Source of the DNA: Pseudomonas oryzihabitans
GTDB taxonomy: Bacteria > Pseudomonadota > Gammaproteobacteria > Pseudomonadales > Pseudomonadaceae
Direction of reading: 5' to 3'
Assembly: GCF_014522265.1 (NCBI RefSeq)
Contig: NZ_CP017024.1
Coordinates: 3,570,001-3,634,000, forward strand
Length of the DNA stretch: 64,000 nt
Position numbers and translations under genes: made by a program
Shown here: positions 55,709 through 64,000 of the stretch, one piece after another
How the letters are laid out: each line of letters begins with the position of its first letter
Numbering within the stretch: position 1 is the first letter of the stretch
The notes under the pieces: model-generated
Database searches by the model: none
What the model saw: only the letters and a program-made list of their open reading frames with translations
Told to the model about the DNA's origin: nothing

Positions 55709-56860
55709 TCACATTTCGTAGCGATCGAGTTCCCGGGTGATCAGCAGGCGCTGGATTTCACTGGAGCCTTCGTAGATCTGGGTGATGCGGATATCGCGGT
55801 AATACTGCTCCACCGGATAGTCCTCCAGGTAGCCATAGCCGCCATGGATCTGGATGGCCTTGGAGCACACCCATTCGCCCGTCTCGGTGGCGAACAGCTT
55901 GGCCTGCGAGGCTTCGCTCAGGCAGGGCTGGCCAGCCGTGCGCAGTCGCGCGGCGTGCAGGATCAGCAGTCGCGCGGCGTTCAGGCGCGTATGCATGTCG
56001 GCCAGCATGTTGGCGATGCTCTGGTGCTGGATGATGGCCTTGTCGAACTGGATGCGCTCGCGGGCATAGCCCAGCGCCGCCTCAAAGGCCGCGCGGGCGA
56101 TGCCCAGGGCCTGGGCGGCGATGCCGATGCGACCGCCCTCCAGATTGGAGAGCGCGATGGCCAGGCCCTTGCCGCGTTCGCCCAGCAGGTTGGCCGCCGG
56201 GATGCGGCAGTTGTCCAGGGTGACGGCGCAGGTATCGGAGGCGCGCAGGCCCATCTTGTGTTCGGTGCGCTCGACGCGAAACCCTGGGGTGTCGGTGGGT
56301 ACCAGGAAGGCCGACAGGCCCTTCTTGCCCAGTTCCGGATCGGTCACCGCGAAAACGATGGCCAGGCCGGCGCGGCGCCCGTTGCTGACGAATTGCTTGC
56401 TGCCATTGAGCACCCAGCTGTCGCCGTCGAGTACCGCGCGGGTGCGCAGATTGTGCGCCTCGGAACCGGCCTGGGGTTCGGTTAGGCAGAAGCAGCCGAT
56501 CACCTTGCCGGCGGCCAGGTCGGGCAACCAGTGATCCTGCTGCGCGGCGCTGCCGTAGCGCAGCAGCGGGCCGCAGCCCACCGAACTGTGGATGCTCATC
56601 AGGGCGCCAAGGCTGCCGTCGCCGGCGGAGATCTCTTCCACGGCCAGGGCATAGGCGACGTAATCCAGGTAGGTGCCGCCCCATTGCTCGGGCACCACCA
56701 TGCCCAGCAGGCCCAGCTCACCCAGCTGGGCGACCACGGCGTCGTCGATCCACTCGGCCTTTTCCCAGGCGCGGGCGTGGGGCGCGACCTCGCGGCGGGC
56801 GAAGTCGCGTGCCAGGTCGCGGATCATGCGTTGTTCTTCGGTGAGTTCGATGTCGTGCAT
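55709..56860 (-). CDS. Acyl-CoA dehydrogenase (isobutyryl-CoA type by context)
   Basis: 383 aa flavoprotein. FAD and substrate signatures: [20 protein letters not shown], the catalytic-base region ESFGYAR-like [20 protein letters not shown], and the C-terminus [40 protein letters not shown]. The Glu base is in YEGSSE. The first gene product of the valine pathway would be isobutyryl-CoA dehydrogenase, which fits the operon, but 2-methylbutyryl-CoA is equally possible. Start [15 protein letters not shown] at 56860 with GGGAGG upstream. Confidence 0.9.
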   Translation of the reverse strand: MHDIELTEEQRMIRDLARDFARREVAPHARAWEKAEWIDDAVVAQLGELGLLGMVVPEQWGGTYLDYVAYALAVEEISAGDGSLGALMSIHSSVGCGPLLRYGSAAQQDHWLPDLAAGKVIGCFCLTEPQAGSEAHNLRTRAVLDGDSWVLNGSKQFVSNGRRAGLAIVFAVTDPELGKKGLSAFLVPTDTPGFRVERTEHKMGLRASDTCAVTLDNCRIPAANLLGERGKGLAIALSNLEGGRIGIAAQALGIARAAFEAALGYARERIQFDKAIIQHQSIANMLADMHTRLNAARLLILHAARLRTAGQPCLSEASQAKLFATETGEWVCSKAIQIHGGYGYLEDYPVEQYYRDIRITQIYEGSSEIQRLLITRELDRYEM

Positions 56861-56871
56861 GGGAGCCTCCC

Positions 56872-57924
56872 TCAAGAATGGCGAAAGTCGGAGAAAAAGG
56901 CCGCGACGCGACGAGGGTCCAGATCCTGCCAGCGGGCCGGATTCCAGTGCGGTGTGCGGTCCTTGTCCACCAGCATGGCGCGCACCCCTTCGATGATCTC
57001 GCCTTTCTCGAACCAGCGGCGATCCAGGTGCAGCTCCAGAGCGAAGCACTGCTCCAGGGACAGCCCACCGCCCTGGCGCAACAGCTCCAGGGCGGTGGCG
57101 ACCGCCAGCGGTGAACGGGCGTCCAGGGTGACAAGGGTCTCCTGCGCCCAGTCGCGATAGGCGGGGCGCTGCTCCGCCTGCAGGCCGGCGCGCAACTCCT
57201 CAACGGTGGCCGCCGCGAAGTGCTCGGCAATGGCCGGGCGCAGCTCGGTCAGGCGCGCGACTTCGGCCGGCGCTGCGGCGAACGCCTGCAGCAGCGCGGC
57301 CAGATCGGTCGGGCCCTGGGCGGTGGCCGCCTCCAGGCGCCGGAGCAGGTCGTCGTTCGCCGCTTCCGGAATGAAGACATCGGCCAGGCCGGCGGCCAGG
57401 GCGTCGGCCGGGCCGATCTGCACCCCGGTCAGGCCCAGATAGAGACCCAGCTGGTCGGGCAGGCGTGGCAGGAAATGACTGGCGCCGACGTCGGGGAAAT
57501 AGCCGATGGCGGTTTCCGGCATGGCCATTCGGGTGCGCTCGCTGACGATCCGCAGCCGCGCCGCCTGCACCAGGCCCATGCCGCCGCCCAGCACCAGCCC
57601 ATGGGCCAGCGCCAGGATGGGCTTGGGATAGCGGTGCAGTGCCAGGTCGAGGGCGTATTCCTCGGTGAAGAAGCTCAGGTGCAGGTCGTCGCCGCGCTGG
57701 TAGCTGTCGTACAGCGCCCGGACATCGCCGCCGGCGCAGAAGGCCTTGGGTCCGTTGCCGCGCAGCACGATCACCCGCACGGCCGGGTCCTGCTCCCAGT
57801 CGCGCAGCGCCCCGTGCAGGGCGCGCACCATCTGCAGATCCAGGGCATTGAGCCCGGTCGGGCGATCAAGGGTCAGATAGCCGACCCCGCCGCGTCTTTC
57901 CAACAGCACCTTGGCGTCGCTCAT
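56872..57924 (-). CDS. 3-Hydroxyisobutyryl-CoA hydrolase (crotonase family)
   Basis: 350 aa, longer than a hydratase and the size of HIBYL-CoA hydrolases. Crotonase oxyanion region [40 protein letters not shown] and [20 protein letters not shown] (catalytic Glu). The C-terminal half includes the hydrolase-specific [20 protein letters not shown] and [19 protein letters not shown]. Hydrolyses 3-hydroxyisobutyryl-CoA to the free acid for MmsB. It overlaps mmsB by four bases and ends 11 bases before the acyl-CoA dehydrogenase start. Confidence 0.9.
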   Translation of the reverse strand: MSDAKVLLERRGGVGYLTLDRPTGLNALDLQMVRALHGALRDWEQDPAVRVIVLRGNGPKAFCAGGDVRALYDSYQRGDDLHLSFFTEEYALDLALHRYPKPILALAHGLVLGGGMGLVQAARLRIVSERTRMAMPETAIGYFPDVGASHFLPRLPDQLGLYLGLTGVQIGPADALAAGLADVFIPEAANDDLLRRLEAATAQGPTDLAALLQAFAAAPAEVARLTELRPAIAEHFAAATVEELRAGLQAEQRPAYRDWAQETLVTLDARSPLAVATALELLRQGGGLSLEQCFALELHLDRRWFEKGEIIEGVRAMLVDKDRTPHWNPARWQDLDPRRVAAFFSDFRHS

Positions 57925-58817
57925 GCACCGTCCTCGTCCAGGTAGTCCTGGATGATGGCCGAGAAATCCAGGCCGCCGCCACCCGCGCGGCTGAATCTCT
58001 GATAGAGCTGCTGCGCGACCGCCCCAAGGATCACCGGCTGGCGCACGGCACGCGCCGCCTCGGTGGCCAGGCCCAGGTCCTTGAGCATGAGCTCGGCGGC
58101 AAAGCCGCCCTGGTAGCCGCGCGAGGCCGGCGCCTGGGGCAGCACGTCCGGATAGGGGTTGTTGACCTCCGAACTCCAGCAGCGCCCGCTGCTGGTATTG
58201 ATTACCCCGGCCAGGGTCTTGGCGTCCATGCCCAGGCGGGTACCCAGGGCCATGGCCTCGGCCACCCCGATCATGGAGATGCCCAGCAGCAGGTTGTTGG
58301 CGACCTTGGCCACCTGACCGTTGCCACTGGCGCCGCAGTGCACCAGGTTGCGACCCATGGCGGCCAGCAGCGGCTGGGCACGCTGGAAGCCCGCCTCGCT
58401 GCCGCCGACCATGAAGGTGAGGGTGCCGGCCGCGGCGCCGCCGGTGCCGCCGGAGACCGGGGCGTCCAACACTTCCAGGCCGCACTCGGCGGCGGCGCTG
58501 GCCACCGCCCGGGCGCTGAGCGGATCGATGGTGGAGGAATCGATCAGCAGGGTGCCCGGACGGGCCCGGGCGATCAGCCCGTCGTCACCGAGATAGACCG
58601 TCTTTACATGGGCGGCCGCGGGCAGCATGGTGATGATCACTTCCGCGCCACTTTCCGCCACGGCGGTAGGCGAGGCGGCAACCTCGGCCCCTTCGGCGCG
58701 CAGCGCTTCCAGCGCGGCGGCGGAGAGGTCGAAGACGGTCAGCTGATGGCCGGCCTTGAGCAGGTTGCGGGCCATGGGGGCGCCCATGTTGCCCAGTCCC
58801 AGAAATCCCAGATGCAT
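57921..58817 (-). CDS. mmsB: 3-Hydroxyisobutyrate dehydrogenase
   Basis: 298 aa NAD-dependent beta-hydroxyacid dehydrogenase. Starts MHLGFLGLGNMGAPMARNLL (GxGxxG), catalytic-site DAPVSGGTGGAAAGTLTFMV (family SGG signature) and Lys in NGQVAKVANNLLLGISMIGV (substrate Lys/Asn). Oxidises 3-hydroxyisobutyrate to methylmalonate semialdehyde for MmsA. Overlaps the hydrolase by four bases and follows mmsA by 13. Confidence 0.94.
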   Translation of the reverse strand: MHLGFLGLGNMGAPMARNLLKAGHQLTVFDLSAAALEALRAEGAEVAASPTAVAESGAEVIITMLPAAAHVKTVYLGDDGLIARARPGTLLIDSSTIDPLSARAVASAAAECGLEVLDAPVSGGTGGAAAGTLTFMVGGSEAGFQRAQPLLAAMGRNLVHCGASGNGQVAKVANNLLLGISMIGVAEAMALGTRLGMDAKTLAGVINTSSGRCWSSEVNNPYPDVLPQAPASRGYQGGFAAELMLKDLGLATEAARAVRQPVILGAVAQQLYQRFSRAGGGGLDFSAIIQDYLDEDGA

Positions 58818-58830
58818 GCTGGCGTCTCCC

Positions 58831-60345
58831 CTACTTGAGAGTGATGGTGGTGTTGACGACCCCGGCGCTGCCGACGTCCTGCTCGTCGGGCCAGCGCGTG
58901 GTGATGGTCTTGGTCTGGGTATAGAAGAGCACCGCCTGCTTGCCGTAGGGCCCCAGGTCACCCAGCTTGGAGGCGCGCGAACCGCTGAAGGAGAACAGCG
59001 GCACCGGTACCGGAATGGGCACGTTGATGCCGACCTGGCCGACGTCGATGTCTTCCTGGAAGCGCCGTGCCGCGGCGCCGGAGCGAGTGAAGAGGGCAAC
59101 GCCGTTGCCGTTGGGGTTGGCGTTGATCAGGGCGATGGCCTCGTCGAGGGTGGCGGCGTGCATCACGCAGAGCACCGGTCCGAACAGTTCTTCGCGGTAC
59201 AGGGTCATGTCGGTGGTCACCCCGGAAAACAGCGTCGGGCCGACGAAGTTGCCCTTCTCGTAGCGCTCGACCTGGATGTTGCGGCCGTCCAGCTCCAGGG
59301 TCGCGCCTTCGCTCAGCCCGCGCTCGATCAGGCCGCTGACCCGGTCCAGGGCCTGGCAGGAGATCAGCGGGCCGACGTCGGTGCCGTGCTCGTGACCCGC
59401 ACCCACCTTGAGGCTGCGCGCCTTGGCCACCAGGTCCGGCACCCAGCTGTTGGCCTCGCCCACCAGCACCACCACCGAGACCGCCATGCAGCGCTGACCC
59501 GCCGCCCCGAAGGCGGCGCCCACCAGATTGGCCAGGGTCTGCTCGTGGGGCGCGTCGGGCATCACCACCGCATGGTTCTTGGCGCCCATCATGCACTGCA
59601 CGCGTTTGCCGGCTTCGCTGGCGCGGCGATAGACGTGGGTGCCGACACGGGTCGAGCCGACAAAGGACAGCGCCTTGATGTCCGGGTGATCGCAGAGGGC
59701 GTCCACCACCGCCGGTCCGCCATGGACCACGTTGAGCACCCCGGGCGGCACCCCGGCTTCCAGCGCCAGCTCGGCCAGGCGCATGGTCACCAGCGGATCC
59801 TGCTCCGAAGGCTTGAGGACGAAGGTGTTGCCGCAGGCGATGGCCATGGGAAACATCCACAACGGAATCATCGCCGGGAAGTTGAAGGGGGTGATGCCGG
59901 CGCAGACGCCCAGGGGTTGCAGCAGGGTATAGGTGTCCACTCCGCTGGCGACGTTGTTGGCCAGCTCGCCCAGCTGCAGGTTGCCAATGGCCGCGGCGTG
60001 CTCCACCACCTCCAGGCCACGGAAGACATCGCCCTCGGCGTCGGCCAGGGTCTTGCCCTGTTCGGCGGTGAGCAACGCGGCCAATTCGCTCATGTGCTCG
60101 CGGATCAGCTGCTGGTAGCGCAGGAAGATGCGCGCCCGGGCGCCGATGGGCGTCTTGCGCCAGGTGGCGAAGGCCGCCTTGGCACTGGCCACGGCGCGCT
60201 GCACCTCCTCGGCGGTGGCGAAGGGCACCCGCGCCAGCACCTCCTGGGTCGCCGGATTGATCACCTCGCGGCCTTCGCGGCTGGTGGAGGTGACGAATTG
60301 GCCGTCGATCAGCAGCGGCACGTCTTTGATGGCGGTCTGGGTCAT
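58831..60345 (-). CDS. mmsA: Methylmalonate-semialdehyde dehydrogenase (CoA-acylating)
   Basis: 504 aa aldehyde dehydrogenase of the MMSDH group. NAD-binding [20 protein letters not shown], active-site Cys in [20 protein letters not shown], and substrate-site [20 protein letters not shown]-like sequence ([20 protein letters not shown]). Converts methylmalonate semialdehyde to propionyl-CoA (and 2-methyl malonyl intermediates) in valine and inositol breakdown. Its ATG overlaps the stop of the acyl-CoA synthetase gene (ATGA), so the two are translationally coupled. Confidence 0.95.
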   Translation of the reverse strand: MTQTAIKDVPLLIDGQFVTSTSREGREVINPATQEVLARVPFATAEEVQRAVASAKAAFATWRKTPIGARARIFLRYQQLIREHMSELAALLTAEQGKTLADAEGDVFRGLEVVEHAAAIGNLQLGELANNVASGVDTYTLLQPLGVCAGITPFNFPAMIPLWMFPMAIACGNTFVLKPSEQDPLVTMRLAELALEAGVPPGVLNVVHGGPAVVDALCDHPDIKALSFVGSTRVGTHVYRRASEAGKRVQCMMGAKNHAVVMPDAPHEQTLANLVGAAFGAAGQRCMAVSVVVLVGEANSWVPDLVAKARSLKVGAGHEHGTDVGPLISCQALDRVSGLIERGLSEGATLELDGRNIQVERYEKGNFVGPTLFSGVTTDMTLYREELFGPVLCVMHAATLDEAIALINANPNGNGVALFTRSGAAARRFQEDIDVGQVGINVPIPVPVPLFSFSGSRASKLGDLGPYGKQAVLFYTQTKTITTRWPDEQDVGSAGVVNTTITLK

Positions 60346-62075
60346 GACAGGGATTCCTGAGCGGTGGCCGGGGTGGCCGGGGCAGGTTGAGCAGCGAAGT
60401 CTTCTTCGGCGTAGTCGTGGACATCGGGGGTGCCGCTGGCGCGGCGCTGGGCCTCGCCGAGGCGCAATTCGATGCGGCGGATCTTGCCGGACAGGGTCTT
60501 GGGCAGTTCGCTGACGAATTGCAGGCGCCGCACCCGCTTGTAGGGCGACAGGCAGCCACGGGCGAAACCGAGCAGCTCCTGCGCGAGCGCGGGCGAAGGC
60601 GCGTGGTCGGCGACGAGGATGACGAAGGCCTTGGGTACATTGAGGCGCAGGGGATCGGGGCTCGGCACCACCGCCACCTCCATCACCGCCGGATGCTCGA
60701 TCAGGGCGCTCTCCAGTTCGAAGGGGCTGATGCGGTAGTCCGCCGACTTGAAGACGTCATCGGCGCGCCCGACGAAGGTGATGTAGCCCTCGGCGTCGCG
60801 CACCGCGGTATCGCCGGTGCGGTAGTGCCCGTCGCGCATCACCTCGGCGGTCTTTTCCGGGCTGTCCTCGTAGCCCAGCATCAGCCCGGCCGGCCGCGGT
60901 TGCAGGGACAGTGCCACCTCGCCGTCGTCGCCCGGTCGACCATCGGCATCCAGCAATTCGACGTGGCACCCGGGCAGCGGACGACCCATGGAGCCCGGCT
61001 TGAGCGGCTGTCCGGGGGTGTTGCCCACCAGCGCGGTGGTTTCCGACTGGCCGAAGCCGTCTCTCAGGGTCAGCCCCCAGGTTGCCTGCAGGCTGTCGAT
61101 GATCTCGGGATTGAGCGGCTCGCCCGCACCGACCAGCTCCCGCAGGTCGAGTCGATCGCGATAGGCGGCGAGGTCCTCCTGGATCAGCATCCGCCATACC
61201 GTGGGCGGCGCGCAGAGGCTGGTGACCGGGTAGTGCGCCAGCACCTCCAGCAGCGCCTGGGGCTTGAAGCGCGGCACATCATGGATGAACACGCAGGCAC
61301 CGGCGTTCCAGGGCGCGAAGACGCAACTCCAGGCATGCTTGGCCCAGCCGGGGGAAGAGATGTTGAGGTGCACATCGCCGGGTTGCAGGCCGATCCAGTA
61401 GAGCGTGGACAGGTGCCCGACCGGATAGCTGCTGTGGCTGTGCAGGACCAGCTTGGGCCGCGAGGTGGTCCCCGAGGTGAAATAGAGCAGCAGCGGATCC
61501 GTGGCGAGGGTAGGGCCGTCCGGCAGGAAGTCGCTGGCACAGGCGTCCGGCGCATAGGGCTGCCAGCCGGCCACTGACGCCCCGACGCAGATGCGGGTGA
61601 GGCCAGGATCCAGACTGGCGCAACGCTCCGTATGGGCGCTGCCCACCACCAGGTGGGCGATACGTCCGCGCTGCACGCGATCCTGCAGATCGGCATCGCT
61701 GAGCAGGGTGGTGGCGGGCACCACCACGGCGCCCAGCTTGAAGGCGCCGAGCAGCGTCTCCCACAGCGCCACCTCGTTGCCCAGCATCACCAGGATGCGT
61801 TCGCCGCGACGCACACCCTGGGCGCGCAGGAAATTGGCGGTGCGATTCGACGCCTGGCGCAGCTCGGCGAAGCTGTAGCGCTCCTCCCGGCCCTCGGCAT
61901 CCAGCCGCCACAGCGCCGGACCGGCATGCTCCTCGGCCAGGCGATCGAAATGGTCCAGCGCCCAGTTGAAGTGTTCCAGCTCCGGCCAGCGGAAATCGCG
62001 GACGGCCGTGGCGTAGTCGGTGCGATGGCGCAGCAGGAAGTCGCGCGCTTCACGGAAGGCGTCGCCGGCGGTCAT
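60342..62075 (-). CDS. AMP-forming acyl-CoA synthetase
   Basis: 577 aa ANL-family ligase. AMP-binding P-loop [20 protein letters not shown], adenine region [35 protein letters not shown] (hinge before it) and the C-terminal Lys in [20 protein letters not shown]. Activates a carboxylic acid with ATP and CoA. Substrate not proven; isobutyrate, propionate or another branched short acid fits the operon. First gene of the minus-strand mms operon; divergent from a LysR gene with 208 bases between. Confidence 0.92.
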   Translation of the reverse strand: MTAGDAFREARDFLLRHRTDYATAVRDFRWPELEHFNWALDHFDRLAEEHAGPALWRLDAEGREERYSFAELRQASNRTANFLRAQGVRRGERILVMLGNEVALWETLLGAFKLGAVVVPATTLLSDADLQDRVQRGRIAHLVVGSAHTERCASLDPGLTRICVGASVAGWQPYAPDACASDFLPDGPTLATDPLLLYFTSGTTSRPKLVLHSHSSYPVGHLSTLYWIGLQPGDVHLNISSPGWAKHAWSCVFAPWNAGACVFIHDVPRFKPQALLEVLAHYPVTSLCAPPTVWRMLIQEDLAAYRDRLDLRELVGAGEPLNPEIIDSLQATWGLTLRDGFGQSETTALVGNTPGQPLKPGSMGRPLPGCHVELLDADGRPGDDGEVALSLQPRPAGLMLGYEDSPEKTAEVMRDGHYRTGDTAVRDAEGYITFVGRADDVFKSADYRISPFELESALIEHPAVMEVAVVPSPDPLRLNVPKAFVILVADHAPSPALAQELLGFARGCLSPYKRVRRLQFVSELPKTLSGKIRRIELRLGEAQRRASGTPDVHDYAEEDFAAQPAPATPATAQESLS

Positions 62076-62283
62076 GGGCGATTCCCCGCGGCCTGCAGGG
62101 GCGGGAAGGAAGGGCAGCGTCCGGCCTGGCGCCGGGATGGGGCGTGCGGGTGGGTCATGGTGGTCTGCTCTTTATTGTTGTTGGCAGGCAGAGATTCGCG
62201 CCGTCACCGCTCGTGACGCGACCTGGTAAGCAGTATAGTTCCGGCAAAAGTCCCCTGGCTTCCGACAAAAACGCCCGACCGAT

Positions 62284-63240
62284 ATGCAAAAATCCAATAA
62301 CCCGGCGGGACGTCTCGACTGGGACGATCTCAGATTCTTCCTCGAAGTGGCGCGCACCCAGAAGGCCAGCGCCGCCGCCCGGCGACTGGGGGTGGACTAC
62401 ACCACCGTTTCGCGGCGGATCGCCGCCCTGGAAAAGGCGCTGGGGGCGCTGCTGTTCGAGAAGTCGCGCAGCACCGGCTTCAGCCTCACCATGGAAGGAC
62501 AGCGCCTGCTGGTGCACGCGGAAACCCTGGAAAGCACCCTGCAGACCGCCTGCGAGCAGATCTCCGACACCCGACTGGCGCCGTCCGGCCAGGTGCGCAT
62601 CGGCGCCACCGAAGGCTTCGGCAGCTACTTCGTCGCGCCCCAGCTGAGCTTCTTCCAGGATCGCTATCCCGGCATCACCCTGGAGGTGCTGCCGGTGCCG
62701 CACTTCGTCAACCTGTCGCGTCGCGAAGCCGACATCGCCATCACCCTGGAGCGGCCCGAGCGCGGGCCCTATGTCTGCCGCAAGCTCTGCGACTACCGCC
62801 TGCGGCTCTATGCCACCGCCGACTACCTGGCCAGCCACCCACCCGTCACGCAGCTGGCCGATCTGCAGCGCCACAGATTCATCACCTACGTCGACGATCT
62901 CGCCTTCAGCCCCGAGCTGCTCTATCTGGAGCGCATCCTGCCCGAGGCCAGCAGCGGCCTGCGCAGCACCAGCGTGATCGCCCAATACCAGGCGGCCCTG
63001 TGCGGGCACGCCCTGGCCATCCTGCCGTGCTTTGTCGCCGAACCCGATCCGCGGCTGGTGGCGCTCCTGCCGGAGCAGATCCAGATCACCCGGCAATTCT
63101 GGCTCTATTACCGCGAAGACCTGCGCCGCCTGCGGCGCATCACCCTGGTGACCGACTATCTGCGCGCCTGCACCGACGCCAATCGGGGCTTCCTGCTCGG
63201 TGAAACCCGCGCCCCGGTGCTGGGCTGGCCGGCATCCTGA
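62284..63240 (+). CDS. LysR-family regulator, divergent from the mms operon
   Basis: 318 aa. HTH domain LDWDDLRFFLEVARTQKASA then AARRLGVDYTTVSRRIAALE (about residues 11-55), followed by a periplasmic-binding-like effector domain. Layout matches LysR regulators of catabolic operons. In P. aeruginosa the mms operon is controlled by the AraC-type MmsR, so a LysR gene divergent from the operon would be an alternative regulator here. ATG at 62284 chosen as the first in-frame ATG after the intergenic gap. Confidence 0.9.
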   Translation: MQKSNNPAGRLDWDDLRFFLEVARTQKASAAARRLGVDYTTVSRRIAALEKALGALLFEKSRSTGFSLTMEGQRLLVHAETLESTLQTACEQISDTRLAPSGQVRIGATEGFGSYFVAPQLSFFQDRYPGITLEVLPVPHFVNLSRREADIAITLERPERGPYVCRKLCDYRLRLYATADYLASHPPVTQLADLQRHRFITYVDDLAFSPELLYLERILPEASSGLRSTSVIAQYQAALCGHALAILPCFVAEPDPRLVALLPEQIQITRQFWLYYREDLRRLRRITLVTDYLRACTDANRGFLLGETRAPVLGWPAS

Positions 63241-63326
63241 AGCCCGTCGCCAATCGCTGCGGCACCCCGGGACCCGGCTGGGGTCTCAGAGCTGTCGGTC
63301 GTCCGTCGACGGCCTCCGGTGAACAC

Positions 63327-63785
63327 ATGGGAACGGCAATGGAACGATATCAGGCATTGAGTCAGGCGCTGAGCAAGGCGGCCGAGCGGGAAGAAGCCTA
63401 CTGGCAGGGACTGGAGCGCCGTCTGCATGAATTGCCGGACTGCTTCACCCGCTACCTGGGACTCACCCCCGCGGATCAGGTGGATGCCGGGCTGGGCCTG
63501 GAAAAGCGCGTCGATGGCAATATCGTGCGCGAGCTGGAGGTCTATGCCCGTTACGACCTCACGGTGATCGTCGATGACCTCGCCGGCACCCCGCAGACCT
63601 TCGCCATCGGCCTGTCCTTCTTCTATACCAACGACCATTTCGTGCTGAAGGAGCGTGACGGCGAGTTCTCCGTCACCCTCGAACCCCAGGACGATCCCGA
63701 TCGCTTCTGGGCCGAAGGCTGCCGCGAGATCTACGACTCCCTGGCCCGCCGTATCCGCGGCAAGACCCTGCCGGCCATCGAGTAG
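63327..63785 (+). CDS. Conserved hypothetical protein (148-152 aa)
   Basis: Soluble, starting MGTAMERYQALSQALSKAAE or, 12 bases on, at MERYQALSQAL. The interior is a predicted alpha-beta protein: CFTRYLGLTPADQVDAGLGL, YARYDLTVIVDDLAGTPQTF and FFYTNDHFVLKERDGEFSVT. No catalytic motif seen and no family recognised. It is rightward from the LysR gene and converges on the dehydrogenase. The second ATG has GGGAACGGCA before it and may be the real start. Confidence 0.65.
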   Translation: MGTAMERYQALSQALSKAAEREEAYWQGLERRLHELPDCFTRYLGLTPADQVDAGLGLEKRVDGNIVRELEVYARYDLTVIVDDLAGTPQTFAIGLSFFYTNDHFVLKERDGEFSVTLEPQDDPDRFWAEGCREIYDSLARRIRGKTLPAIE

Positions 63786-63810
63786 CACACTGGCCGGCAG
63801 GCATCTGCGG

Positions 63811-64000
63811 TCAGACCGGCGTGACCAGGCGACCCTCGGAGAAATAGCGCTCCACGTTGGCCAGTACCAGGTCGGCCATGGCCTGGCGGGTCTCGTGGGT
63901 ACCGCTGCCGAGGTGCGGGGTGAGGACCACGTTGTCCAGCGTCAGTAGCGCGGCGGGCACCGCGGGCTCCTCGGCGAAGACATCCAGGCCGGCGCCGCCT
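63811..64000 (-). CDS. D-isomer-specific 2-hydroxyacid dehydrogenase, N-terminus cut by window edge
   Basis: Only the last 62 residues are inside the window. Reading leftward it gives [20 protein letters not shown], then [40 protein letters not shown] and V before TGA at 63811. The catalytic His is the H of TPHLGSGT, typical of glyoxylate/hydroxypyruvate reductases and related enzymes. Substrate unknown from the fragment. Confidence 0.85.
   Translation of the reverse strand, partial: GGAGLDVFAEEPAVPAALLTLDNVVLTPHLGSGTHETRQAMADLVLANVERYFSEGRLVTPV

Noticed and set aside
58756-60360. Long open frame antisense to mmsA
   Set aside because: A shadow of GC-rich codon structure; MmsA motifs on the other strand are complete.

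Overview
The window is a GC-rich (mid-60s %) chromosomal segment of a Pseudomonas-like gammaproteobacterium. The reasons are the co-location of an FKBP lipoprotein, an EAL/GGDEF protein, prc, rluA, minCDE, an LpxL-type acyltransferase, a BetX-like binding protein and folD; the bkd operon with a divergent Lrp-type regulator; a FliA-type promoter; and a REP pair carrying the GTAGGAGCGG core common in pseudomonads. No IS element, prophage or CRISPR array was found. The species is not identified from sequence alone; P. oryzihabitans or a relative is a guess.

Layout. 1-7.5 kb: membrane-protein fragment, FKBP isomerase lipoprotein, DUF1232 protein, c-di-GMP protein (EAL-CBS-GGDEF), Prc protease, quinone oxidoreductase and a REP pair. 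7.5-13.6 kb: a minus-strand operon with a binding protein, an alkaline-phosphatase-superfamily enzyme, two permeases, an ATPase and a HAD phosphatase, divergent from a GntR/UTRA regulator; this resembles organophosphonate or organophosphate uptake. 13.6-18.3 kb: apeB, methyltransferase, rluA, minCDE. 18.4-22.6 kb: envelope-lipid genes. 22.9-26.6 kb: betX-like gene, folD, three tRNAs (Arg, His, Leu) and a run of small orphan proteins. 26.7-33.1 kb: TauE/SafE transporter, then a soluble chemosensory module of a five-PAS receptor, a translationally coupled triple-CheW protein and a PAS-PAS receptor. 33.1-36.8 kb: phosphatase, degenerate GAF kinase, tyrS. 36.8-44.5 kb: SDRs, a beta-oxidation trio and a MFS/amidohydrolase/SnoaL operon. 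44.5-51.1 kb: AraC regulator and bkdA1-bkdA2-bkdB-lpdV with divergent bkdR. 51.2-55.6 kb: response regulator, secreted GH5 enzyme with repeated C-terminal modules, ClpP-like protein, Usp protein. 55.7-63.2 kb: valine branch (acyl-CoA dehydrogenase, HIBYL-CoA hydrolase, mmsB, mmsA, acyl-CoA synthetase) with a divergent LysR regulator. The right edge cuts a D-2-hydroxyacid dehydrogenase.

Three loci fit one theme, branched-chain amino-acid catabolism: bkd (common oxidative decarboxylation), the mms operon (valine) and the SDR/thiolase/hydratase trio (possibly isoleucine). The most system-like accessory element is the chemosensory module at 27.6-33.1 kb.

Data-quality warning: five well-conserved genes (EAL/GGDEF, phosphodiesterase, minD, alpha/beta hydrolase, TauE/SafE) each carry one frameshift that a single added C or G restores. 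In every case the repaired length becomes divisible by three and matches the family. Such a pattern, including minD, points to sequencing or assembly error rather than decay. These genes are typed as pseudogenes because the sequence as given is broken.
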